Shown here: positions 1 to 6,059 of the stretch, one piece after another | How positions within the stretch are numbered: the first letter of the stretch is position 1 | How the letters are laid out: each line of letters begins with the position of its first letter | NCBI GenBank assembly: GCA_046704085.1 | Contig: JBJKSJ010000099.1 | Coordinates: forward strand, 1-9,792 | DNA: 9,792 nucleotides | Source: DATBHW01 sp046704085 | GTDB taxonomy: Bacteria > Chloroflexota > Ktedonobacteria > Ktedonobacterales > DATBGS01 | Direction of reading: 5' to 3' | Notes under the pieces: generated by a model | The model's database searches: none | Told to the model about the DNA's origin: nothing | The model's input: the letters and a program-made list of their open reading frames with translations, nothing else | Translations under genes and position numbers: made by a program

Positions 1-1042
1 CAACAATGGCGTCAGCATAGTTACCGGCCAGCAGCCAGTGGTCAGCGCCGAGAGCTGGGTAGACTTTGCTCACCAGCCAGTTTGGGTCGGTTCCCCCGTT
101 CTCGACATAGACGTTGACGATGGCGGCCACCTGGGCGTACTCCGGCGGCGCCTCGTTCTGCATATGGTACTGGAGGATTTTGCCCAGCAAGTTGCCCCGC
201 TGGTTCCGGGTGATGCCCGTATAGCCGTTCTGGACGCCATTTGCATAGCTGTAGAGACCCAGCACCGCGTAGAGCAGCACCAATGCTGCCAGACTATGAG
301 GCAGGAAGCGGCGCAGCTTGCCATGCCGCCAGGCGAGAAACAGGAGATAGGCAAACAAGGGCACGGGCAGATAGACCCATTCGGGCCGGGTCAGAAAAAG
401 CAGCAAGGTACACAGGGCCACCAGCCACAGGTAGCGTGTCTGCCAACGCTGCAACAAGAGGACGACCAGCAGCGCCAGCGAGACCACCAGCCAGAGGCCC
501 ATCCCCTCGGAGAGCAGCGGCTTCACCGAGCTAAGCAGGTAGGTACTTGTTCCCAGCAGGAGGCCGACGCCCAGGGCAATCCAGGCGCGGCGCAGCAGCA
601 AAATCGTCAGGATGTAGAGTTCCAGGGTAGCCAGGATGAAGATCAGCCCCTGCGCCACGCTCACTGCCGCGATATTTGACTCGCCAGCGACCAGAAAGAC
701 GAGGGCGATGAAGATGGGGTAGCCGGGGGTGCGCAGCGCATCGGTAAATTTGCCGTGCGCCAGAATCTGCTGAGTCACTTGAAAGTAGGTCGGCGAATCA
801 GGATATAACTCAGGCTGTGGGTGATTCAGGTAATAGGCGGCGGTGATGGCAGACGTGACGAGCAGGAGGATCAGCCCATACGTGAGGTAGCGCGTGCCAC
901 GCCAATCAGCACGAGCGTTCTGTGCGATGTGCTGCCAGGTTCGCGGCACTCGCTGACCTGCGCCTGCAACGAATGTCGGCAAGGCAAAGCAAAGCGCGGG
1001 GAGCAGGGCCAACCCCAGTTCAGTAGCATTATAGTGCTGCAT
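1..1042 (-). CDS. Polytopic membrane glycosyltransferase, GT-C/GT39-like, partial (C-terminus beyond the window)
   Basis: The minus strand is open from an ATG at 1042 to the window edge, giving 347 codons with no stop. The protein is strongly hydrophobic, with about nine candidate membrane segments near residues 8-27, 55-72, 106-120, 128-150, 156-170, 182-198, 203-217, 224-238 and 247-265. After the second segment an acidic motif YPDSPTYF (residues 80-87) precedes TPGYP (105-109). This arrangement recalls the first extracytoplasmic loop of GT-C enzymes, which move sugars from polyprenyl-phosphate carriers. SEG (178-180) and LTRPE (217-221) also fit that class. A soluble region begins near residue 267. 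The start is uncertain: the frame stays open upstream into the GT2 gene without another ATG, and the site before 1042 (GAGAAAG) is weak. The gene lies 53 bp after the GT2 stop, so it is probably the last visible member of the cluster. The family call rests on topology and motifs only; the acceptor is unknown. Confidence 0.68.
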   Translation of the reverse strand, partial: MQHYNATELGLALLPALCFALPTFVAGAGQRVPRTWQHIAQNARADWRGTRYLTYGLILLLVTSAITAAYYLNHPQPELYPDSPTYFQVTQQILAHGKFTDALRTPGYPIFIALVFLVAGESNIAAVSVAQGLIFILATLELYILTILLLRRAWIALGVGLLLGTSTYLLSSVKPLLSEGMGLWLVVSLALLVVLLLQRWQTRYLWLVALCTLLLFLTRPEWVYLPVPLFAYLLFLAWRHGKLRRFLPHSLAALVLLYAVLGLYSYANGVQNGYTGITRNQRGNLLGKILQYHMQNEAPPEYAQVAAIVNVYVENGGTDPNWLVSKVYPALGADHWLLAGNYADAIV

Positions 1043-1095
1043 AGCTTTCTCGTCTGCTTCCAATAAGAGGCGCTGATATAGTGGCAGAAGAACGC

Positions 1096-1896
1096 TTAGT
1101 GACGTATGCCCAGCCGCACGAGCAGCAGCGGGCGGAAGATTTTCCACCAATCGCGGAATGGCCGCATCTTCGTATAGCCTATTTTACGCTCAACAGGATA
1201 GACCTTCGTGGCTGGCGCTTCAACGGCGACGCCTTTTTGCAGACAGCGGAAATACAGATAGGGTTCCAATTCATAGCGGTTCAGCCACTCCTGGTCCAGC
1301 GGAAAAGAGAGGGCCGTGCTGGTCAGGAAGGCGCGGAAACCATTGGTGCCATCGGTGACGCGATGGAAAGAGATCAGCGTGAACATGGCCGAATAGACCC
1401 AGGTCATCAGCGTCCGGCTCAGCGGATGATGCACGCGCTTGCCACCGCGCAGGTAGCGAGAACCCTGCACGAACTCGGCGCGTCCTTGCTCGATTGGCTC
1501 AAGCAGGCGCGGAATCTCGGCGGGAATATCCTGGTCGTCGCTCGCCGCCACCACCACGACATCATAGCCGTGATCGCGCGCATAGTAGATGCCCGTGCGG
1601 ATGGCCGCGCCGACGCCCATATTCTGGGGATGGCGGATCACTTCGGCGCCCAATGCGGCGGCCTCTTCTCCGGTCCCGTCGGTGGAATAGTCATCAATGA
1701 CCAGAATGGTATCGACCACCCCTTCAGGCACCTTGGAGATCGTCGCCCCGATCTTGCCCGCCTCGTTCAAGGCCGGCAATACCAGCAGCACGCGCTGAAT
1801 CCTCCCCCGTCTGGTAGTCATCGACCCCTTGTCGCTCCTGGCAGCAGATTTGGGTGCGGCCTCCGGCGCAGCCTGCTTTGTCTCATCTCCGATCAT
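1096..1896 (-). CDS. GT2 family glycosyltransferase, dolichol-phosphate-mannose-synthase-like
   Basis: This 266-residue protein has a GT-A fold signature. The first strand is VLLVLPALNEAGKIG (residues 36-50), followed by VIDDYSTDGTG (66-76), the nucleotide-sugar binding segment, and NMGVGAAIRTGI (92-103). The usual metal-binding DADGQ position reads AASDDQDIP (117-125). FVQGSRYLRGG (142-152) and VTDGTNGFRAF (180-190) are typical of DPM1-like GT2 enzymes in surface polysaccharide loci. Such enzymes commonly transfer a sugar to a polyprenyl phosphate or growing glycan at the inner face of the membrane. No C-terminal membrane segments are present, so this is the short soluble form. About 33 Ala/Lys-rich residues precede the catalytic domain; M26 is an alternative start, but AAGGGGGT about 7 nt before the first ATG supports 1896. 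The gene starts 39 bp after the aminotransferase stop. It may supply the lipid-linked donor for the GT-C-like protein downstream (inference). Confidence 0.88.
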   Translation of the reverse strand: MIGDETKQAAPEAAPKSAARSDKGSMTTRRGRIQRVLLVLPALNEAGKIGATISKVPEGVVDTILVIDDYSTDGTGEEAAALGAEVIRHPQNMGVGAAIRTGIYYARDHGYDVVVVAASDDQDIPAEIPRLLEPIEQGRAEFVQGSRYLRGGKRVHHPLSRTLMTWVYSAMFTLISFHRVTDGTNGFRAFLTSTALSFPLDQEWLNRYELEPYLYFRCLQKGVAVEAPATKVYPVERKIGYTKMRPFRDWWKIFRPLLLVRLGIRH

Positions 1897-1935
1897 GTCT
1901 GGACCCCCTTATAAGATCATGTGATCAAACGGATT

Positions 1936-3072
1936 TTATCTTCTGATTGTTACTGGCGCCCCAGAAGGTACTGCTGCGCCCTGGGTTGCCTGGGCCAGCG
2001 CATCGGCCACCGCCGTAATCTGGGCGTCGGTCATTTCTGCGAACATCGGCAGCGAGAGGCACTGGGCGGCGATCCACTCGCTGACCGGGAACGACAAGCC
2101 GACAAACTCAGGATACGCCTTCTGGTGGTGAATTGGCACCGGGTAATGCAGGCCCGTGTCTACTCCCGCCTCTGTCAACGCGCGCTGCAAGCCGTCCCGG
2201 TCGGCAGCCCGGATGACATACAGATGCCAGACTGGCTCACTCTCTTCTGCTACCTGCGGCAGCCCGATGGGCAGCCCGGCCAGTCGCGCTGCATACGCAT
2301 CAGCGACCTGGCGCCGCGCGGCGTTCCAGGCATCCAGATGGCGCAGCTTCACCCGCAAAATTGCCGCTTGTAGGCTATCAAGTCGTCGGTTGAACGCCAG
2401 CATATCGTGGTGGTATTTGATGCTCTGCCCATAGTTGCGCAGCATGCGCACCTGTTTCGCCAGTTCAGGATCATTCGTCGTCAGCGCGCCGCCATCACCG
2501 GCAGCCCCAAGGTTCTTCCCCGGATAGAAGCTGAAAGCCGCCGCGTGCCCCAGGCTCCCCGCGCGTCGCCCTTTATAGCGGGCGCCATGCGACTGGCAGG
2601 CATCCTCCAGCACAAAAAGCTGGTGGCGTTTGGCAATCTCCATGATGGGGTCCATATCTACCGTCTGCCCATAGAGATGCACCGGAACAATCGCTTTGGT
2701 GCGTGGGGTGATTGCCGCTTCTATCGAGGCCGGGTCCATCAGATACGTATCAGGCCGCACTTCCACCAGGATAGGGGTTGCTCCCGTGAACGAGATGGCC
2801 GAGACGGTGGCGATAAAGGTATGGCTGACGGTAATCACCTCATCGCCTGGGCCAATCCCCGCGGCGCGGAGCGCCAGTTCCAGCGCGCTGATACCTGAAT
2901 CCAGGCCCACACACTCCCGCGTCTCGCAGAACGCGGCCAGTTCCGCCTCGAAGGCCGTCACCTCTTCGCCCAGGATGAAATGGCAGTTGTCCATGACCCG
3001 CGCAATGGCGGCATCCAGATCGGACCGAAGCGGAGCCATCTGGGCTTTCAGATCCAAAAACGGAACAGACAT
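1936..3072 (-). CDS. DegT/DnrJ/EryC1/StrS-family PLP-dependent sugar aminotransferase (WbpE/WlbC- or QdtB-like)
   Basis: This 378-residue fold-type I aminotransferase would transfer an amino group, normally from glutamate, to a keto-sugar nucleotide. Visible family marks are PFLDLKAQ at the N-terminus, DEVITVSHTFIAT (residues 77-89), VHLYGQ (131-136), VLEDACQSHGA (154-164, with D157 likely contacting the PLP ring nitrogen) and FSFYPGKNLGA (180-190), where K186 is the Schiff-base lysine. NYGQSIKYHHD and RLDSLQAAILRVKL match members acting at C3 of the sugar. Length is normal for the family. I chose ATG 3072 because AGAGGTG lies 6 nt before it; a GTG three codons upstream (3081) overlaps that site and is less likely. 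The gene sits between an N-acyltransferase and a GT2 gene, as expected for one step in making an acetamido sugar. The exact substrate cannot be read from the sequence. Confidence 0.92.
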   Translation of the reverse strand: MSVPFLDLKAQMAPLRSDLDAAIARVMDNCHFILGEEVTAFEAELAAFCETRECVGLDSGISALELALRAAGIGPGDEVITVSHTFIATVSAISFTGATPILVEVRPDTYLMDPASIEAAITPRTKAIVPVHLYGQTVDMDPIMEIAKRHQLFVLEDACQSHGARYKGRRAGSLGHAAAFSFYPGKNLGAAGDGGALTTNDPELAKQVRMLRNYGQSIKYHHDMLAFNRRLDSLQAAILRVKLRHLDAWNAARRQVADAYAARLAGLPIGLPQVAEESEPVWHLYVIRAADRDGLQRALTEAGVDTGLHYPVPIHHQKAYPEFVGLSFPVSEWIAAQCLSLPMFAEMTDAQITAVADALAQATQGAAVPSGAPVTIRR

Positions 3073-3100
3073 GTATTTCACCTCTCATACCAATCGCGAT

Positions 3101-3157
3101 TGTAGCGCCGCTGACCCTGGCGGCGCAGCCTTCGCCAGCACGGTGGCTGGCGCTACA
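3101..3157. repeat. 57-bp imperfect palindrome with two internal hairpins (REP/BIME-like)
   Basis: Terminal inverted arms TGTAGCGCC (3101-3109) and GGCGCTACA (3149-3157) are perfect 9-mers. Inside, each half can also fold by itself: GCGCCGC pairs with GCGGCGC across an 8-nt loop, and CGCCAGC pairs with GCTGGCG across a 6-nt loop, giving two competing hairpins. It occupies most of the 108-bp gap between the acyltransferase stop (3181) and the aminotransferase start (3072), inside a presumed operon. No second copy was seen in this window. It could be an interspersed repeat or an mRNA structural element; which of these applies is inference. Confidence 0.6.
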
Positions 3158-3180
3158 GGCAGCAATGGCTATTCAACTCG

Positions 3181-3903
3181 TCAGGAAGGATTTTTCGCCG
3201 CTCGCCGGGGCGGTCCCGCGCCATGATCGACGCGCTCCCGGCCCAAGCCCTGGGCCAGCGCGTCTCGATAGCGGCCATCGACGAAATCATAGGGTGTCAG
3301 CCCATAGGGGCATTGCAGGCTCGTCACTGGATGCAGGATGCGCGCCGGGTTGCCAGCAACGACCATGCCAGCAGGCACATCCCGCGTGACCACGCTGCCT
3401 GAGCCGACCAGCGCGCCCTCGCCGATGACCACCCCGGCCCCCACCACCACGCCAACCCCCAGGCGCGCGCCGCGCTTGATCACCGGACCCTGCATGCACT
3501 TGGTACAGACCGGGTGCGGGTCATTGGCGAACTTGACGCCAGGCGCGAGGAAGACCTCATCCTCAATCGTGCTGTACTGGGCAATGTAGACGCCCGTATG
3601 GATATGGACATGGTTGCCAATGGTGACGCCATAATCAACCACGCTGTGGCTCCAGATGGAGACATGATCGCCGATGGTACACTCTTCCCGGACGATCACA
3701 AAGTGCCCGGTTTCAAAGTGCGCGCCAATCCGGCTGCCCGCGTACAGAATCGTTCCCCGTCGCAGGTGGGCATCTGGACCAAGCGATCCCTCGTGGTTCA
3801 CACCGGGTCGGCCTGTGCGCTCACCAATCATTACCCAGGGGTCAGCTTGTAGCCCCTCGCCCACCTGGACGATGGGATCTTGCTCCGGCGGAAAAGAAGA
3901 CAT
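3181..3903 (-). CDS. Left-handed beta-helix (hexapeptide-repeat) N-acyltransferase, WbpD/WlbB/WbbJ-like
   Basis: From ATG 3903 the protein has 240 residues. Residues about 40-190 are built of [LIV]GxxxxL-type hexapeptide turns, for example RIGAHFETGHFVI, CTIGDHVSIWSHS, VTIGNHVHIHTGV and LGVGVVVGAGVVIGEGALV, ending in DVPAGMVVAGNPARI, the classic end of the helix. A loop with FANDPHP and a C133-x2-C136 pair interrupts the helix near residues 125-140. Trimeric enzymes of this type acetylate amino sugars on nucleotide carriers using acetyl-CoA. About 50 residues follow the helix, including CPYGLTPYDF and a basic tail. The frame is open for another 46 codons upstream, but those residues do not resemble the family. 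GAGAGG about 9 nt before 3903 supports the shorter start. Flanked by a Gfo/Idh dehydrogenase and a DegT aminotransferase, it most likely N-acetylates the 3-amino group that the aminotransferase installs. Confidence 0.85.
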   Translation of the reverse strand: MSSFPPEQDPIVQVGEGLQADPWVMIGERTGRPGVNHEGSLGPDAHLRRGTILYAGSRIGAHFETGHFVIVREECTIGDHVSIWSHSVVDYGVTIGNHVHIHTGVYIAQYSTIEDEVFLAPGVKFANDPHPVCTKCMQGPVIKRGARLGVGVVVGAGVVIGEGALVGSGSVVTRDVPAGMVVAGNPARILHPVTSLQCPYGLTPYDFVDGRYRDALAQGLGRERVDHGAGPPRRAAKNPS

Positions 3904-3931
3904 AGCTTGCTGCCTCTCAAGACATATCCAA

Positions 3932-4140
3932 ATGTGTAGCTTGCTGTACTTGCTTGCCTGATAGCTCTGAGCGGGCTTACGACCAGCATCGCATTCATCG
4001 ACTTTGGCAAGCTTTTGCCCAGCCAGGAGGTAGCACCACACATACAGGCGTACTATCTCATCATTTCGCTGATTTTTGTAGCCTTCTGGTACTTATGTAT
4101 CATTCTATCGAGCCGCCAGGCTCCTTGCTGGCCGGGCTAA
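3932..4140 (+). pseudogene. Possible relic of a small membrane protein (hydrophobic frame, no intact start)
   Basis: The 251-bp spacer between the dehydrogenase and acyltransferase genes is more AT-rich than its surroundings. On the plus strand one frame (3940-4140) runs for 66 codons to a TAA. It would encode two hydrophobic stretches, LAVLLACLIALSGL and, after a polar loop, AYYLIISLIFVAFWYLCIIL. It has no ATG or GTG. An ATG at 3932 in the neighbouring frame starts MCSLLYLLA and stops at once, so one frameshift near 3955 would join them into a two-helix protein. No Shine-Dalgarno site precedes it. AT-rich DNA yields hydrophobic residues by chance, so this may be only a spacer or promoter region. 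I do not recognise a family. Confidence 0.22.
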
Positions 4141-4154
4141 TGGGGCAAATGTCA

Positions 4155-5270
4155 TCAATCGCCGATAGGGTGGAGTTGCGCAACGCTGGGCTGGGCGGCC
4201 ATCTCGATGGGCATGCCCCCGGACTTGAGGGATCGCTGGATGGCATCCATGATCGAAACCACGCGCACCCCATCCCAGCCATCGCTCAATGGGCGCCGAC
4301 CATCCAGCACCGCTTGCGCAAAGTGGCGCACCTGCTCGCGCAGTGGCTCATCGCCCCGCACCGGAGGGATACGCACCTCGCCGCTGCGCACCACATGCTG
4401 AAACTCGCCATACGACGCATAGGGCGCGGGTTCCTGCTTGGCGCCCTTATCATAGATGCGCAAGCCCTCCACTGCCTGCACGTCGTCCAGCACCGCCATC
4501 TTCTGGCGCCCCACCACCGTCACTTCGCGCACTTTGCGCGGATCGAGCCAGCTTACGCGCAGGTGCGCCGCCACGCCACCAGGCATCTCCAGGGTGATGA
4601 AGACGACATCCTCGCGTCCCGGTTGCAGATACGAAAAGCCCTGCGCCGTGACCCGCAGCGGCATCTGATCGAGCAGATGTAAGACGATGGAGACATCATG
4701 CGGCGCCAGATCCCAGGCGGCATTCACATCCGGGCGAATTGGCCCAAGGTTAGTGCGCACCAGGCACAGGTAACAGATTTCGCCAAAGCCCGGATCAAGA
4801 ATCTCCTGCCGGAGCGCGTTCACGCCCGCGTTATAGCGGAAGATGTGGCCGACCATCAACGTGCGCTGACACTCATCGGCAAGCCGCGCCAGCGCAACAG
4901 CCTCCTCCACCTGCGTGGTCAGCGGCTTTTCGCAGAGGATATGCTTGCCCGCGCGCAAGGCTGCTGAGGCAATGGCAAAATGGGTGCGCGCCTCGGTCGC
5001 TACCACGACTGCCTGAATGCGCTCATCGCTGAGCAGTTCCTCCACGGAGGCCACTGCGTGTACAGCGGGATAACGCGCCGTCACGCGCTGGCGTATCTGC
5101 GGGCGCATATCGCAGGCGGCCACAAGCTCTGTGTTCTCCAATTCGGAGAAGACGCGCAGGTAGTTCTGCCCCCACTGCCCACAGCCGATCACGCCCACGC
5201 GAAGATGGCTGGATTGTTCATCAGATGGTTCCTGGGAAGGATGCTTATCACTGTATGCTGGTTGATTCAT
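4155..5270 (-). CDS. Gfo/Idh/MocA-family NAD(P)-dependent sugar(-nucleotide) dehydrogenase, WlbA/WbpB-like role
   Basis: The 371-residue protein opens with a polar leader of about 22 residues and then a Rossmann fold: RVGVIGCGQWGQN (residues 24-36, GxGxxG), with D54 ending the second strand in the usual ribose-binding place. CEKPL (113-117) carries the family lysine K115. WDLAPHDVSI (186-195) holds the H191/D192 pair expected in the catalytic region. The C-terminal half is the beta-sheet substrate domain. Such enzymes oxidise a sugar hydroxyl to a ketone with NAD(P)+. Because acyltransferase and aminotransferase genes follow, C3 oxidation of a UDP-aminouronic acid is the likeliest reaction (inference). 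The start is uncertain. ATG 5270 lacks a well-spaced ribosome site; in-frame GTG codons shortly upstream and an ATG at 5405 are alternatives, but the added residues look non-coding. It is the first gene of the leftward cluster. Confidence 0.87.
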   Translation of the reverse strand: MNQPAYSDKHPSQEPSDEQSSHLRVGVIGCGQWGQNYLRVFSELENTELVAACDMRPQIRQRVTARYPAVHAVASVEELLSDERIQAVVVATEARTHFAIASAALRAGKHILCEKPLTTQVEEAVALARLADECQRTLMVGHIFRYNAGVNALRQEILDPGFGEICYLCLVRTNLGPIRPDVNAAWDLAPHDVSIVLHLLDQMPLRVTAQGFSYLQPGREDVVFITLEMPGGVAAHLRVSWLDPRKVREVTVVGRQKMAVLDDVQAVEGLRIYDKGAKQEPAPYASYGEFQHVVRSGEVRIPPVRGDEPLREQVRHFAQAVLDGRRPLSDGWDGVRVVSIMDAIQRSLKSGGMPIEMAAQPSVAQLHPIGD

Positions 5271-5439
5271 GTTGTTCTGAGTCACTCTCACTATTACCCC
5301 AAGGCTGGTAACGCCTTTTAACGCTGTCTGGCGACAACGAGAAGACAGGATAGACACGTCTACAGAATAGAACGCAAGGCACAAGAGGCGGTAACGGAGC
5401 CTCAATGCCTCAAGGGCTATCGCGCCTGCCCTGCGCCCC
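5271..5439. other. Divergent intergenic region with a tandem 10-bp repeat
   Basis: This spacer separates the leftward sugar cluster from the rightward operon. The two 10-mers CTGGTAACGC (5305-5314) and CTTTTAACGC (5315-5324) stand in direct tandem, one helical turn apart, 35-54 bp upstream of the dehydrogenase ATG. This could be an operator or activator half-site pair, but that is speculative. I could not find a convincing leftward sigma70 promoter. Frames are open on the minus strand up to 5405, but the residues do not look like protein. Confidence 0.3.
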
Positions 5440-5469
5440 TTGATTTTCCTTCAGAGGGCGGCTTATAAC
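5440..5469 (+). promoter_or_regulatory. Candidate sigma70-type promoter for the rightward operon
   Basis: TTGATT (5440-5445, four of six matches to TTGACA) is followed after 18 bp by TATAAC (5464-5469, five of six matches to TATAAT). Transcription would start about 5475-5477, which falls on the ATG of the micro-ORF at 5475 and about 120 nt before the PPOX gene. The match is by eye and no start site is known. Confidence 0.45.
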
Positions 5470-5474
5470 TACAT

Positions 5475-5582
5475 ATGGAACCCAAACAGACCGGCGCGTC
5501 GGTTTGTGCTGAATGCGGCGCAATGCGCAACAATTCAACCCAGGCCAGGAGCCGAATTGAGCTTGATCCTGGCTGGAGATGA
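5475..5582 (+). CDS. Possible leaderless 35-residue CxxC micro-protein or leader peptide
   Basis: ATG 5475 opens a 35-codon frame ending in TGA at 5580-5582. The predicted peptide carries VCAECGAM, a C11-x2-C14-G knuckle like one half of a zinc ribbon, followed by a polar, Arg/Asn-rich tail ending in DPGWR. No Shine-Dalgarno site precedes it, but the -10 box TATAAC ends 5 bp before the ATG, so the predicted transcript would begin at or next to the start codon, as in leaderless mRNAs. The stop is 12 nt before the PPOX start, and the PPOX ribosome site (GAGGAG) immediately follows the stop codon. It could be a real small protein, a regulatory leader peptide, or chance. I do not recognise a family. 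Confidence 0.33.
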   Translation: MEPKQTGASVCAECGAMRNNSTQARSRIELDPGWR

Positions 5583-5594
5583 GGAGAACAGGCC

Positions 5595-6059
5595 ATGCCC
5601 AAGATGGATGCCGAGACCCGCCAGACCATACAGCAATTTCTGGCCCAGTATGATACCTTGCTGATTGCCACCGAGCGCGACCATCAGCCCTATACGACGG
5701 GCGCGTTTTTTGCCGAGGAGATCACGGAGAGCGGCGACATCACCCTCTATTTTACCTTTATCGTCACTTCGCGCAAGCTGGCGAACCTGCGCGACAACCC
5801 GAAAGTTGGCCTCTTCATTGGGCCGCGCCAGCCGACTGAATGGCTGGAGGGAACCGGCGTGGCTGAGGTCATCGAGGATGCAGAGGAGGCCGAGCGCGCC
5901 AGGGAACTGGTGATGGAGAAATCCGAACTGGCCGGGCAGTTTATGGCCCAGGTGCCGATTATGCCCGTGCGCGTGGTCATCAACTGGGCGCGCATCACCG
6001 ATCTGCGCGCGGGCTACAAGGTGACGGAGGTCAAGACCGAGGAGGAGGCGCTGGCATGA
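5595..6059 (+). CDS. Pyridoxamine 5'-phosphate oxidase-like (PPOX) FMN-binding split-barrel protein
   Basis: The protein has 154 residues, typical of a single split beta-barrel domain. After an N-terminal helix, the strand TLLIATERDHQPYTTGAFF (residues 21-39) matches the family's substrate/flavin edge. TSRKLANLRDNPKVGLFIG (58-76) is the characteristic S-x-K-x2-N-L-x3-P-x-V stretch that contacts flavin phosphate. GTGVAEVIED (87-96) completes the barrel core. Members bind FMN, F420 or heme and carry out diverse redox reactions, so the substrate cannot be stated; true PdxH-type PLP synthesis is unlikely at this length and divergence. AGGAG lies 9 nt before the ATG. Its last codons overlap the prenyltransferase start as ATGA (6056-6059), so the two are probably translationally coupled and may act in one pathway. 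Confidence 0.85.
   Translation: MPKMDAETRQTIQQFLAQYDTLLIATERDHQPYTTGAFFAEEITESGDITLYFTFIVTSRKLANLRDNPKVGLFIGPRQPTEWLEGTGVAEVIEDAEEAERARELVMEKSELAGQFMAQVPIMPVRVVINWARITDLRAGYKVTEVKTEEEALA

Noticed and set aside
38..679. Plus-strand 213-codon frame opposite the membrane glycosyltransferase
   Set aside because: The minus frame gives an uninterrupted polytopic membrane protein; the plus frame is Gln/Arg-rich low-complexity sequence with no ribosome site.
1081..1914. Plus-strand 277-codon frame opposite the GT2 gene
   Set aside because: The minus frame shows clear GT2 motifs and a strong Shine-Dalgarno site; the plus frame has neither.
1915..1926. Short inverted repeat GATCATGTGATC between the GT2 start and aminotransferase stop
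   Set aside because: Five-base arms are too short to call an operator or terminator.
3904..4041. 46-codon N-terminal extension of the acyltransferase
   Set aside because: The added residues are not acyltransferase-like and the internal ATG at 3903 has a well-spaced GAGAGG.
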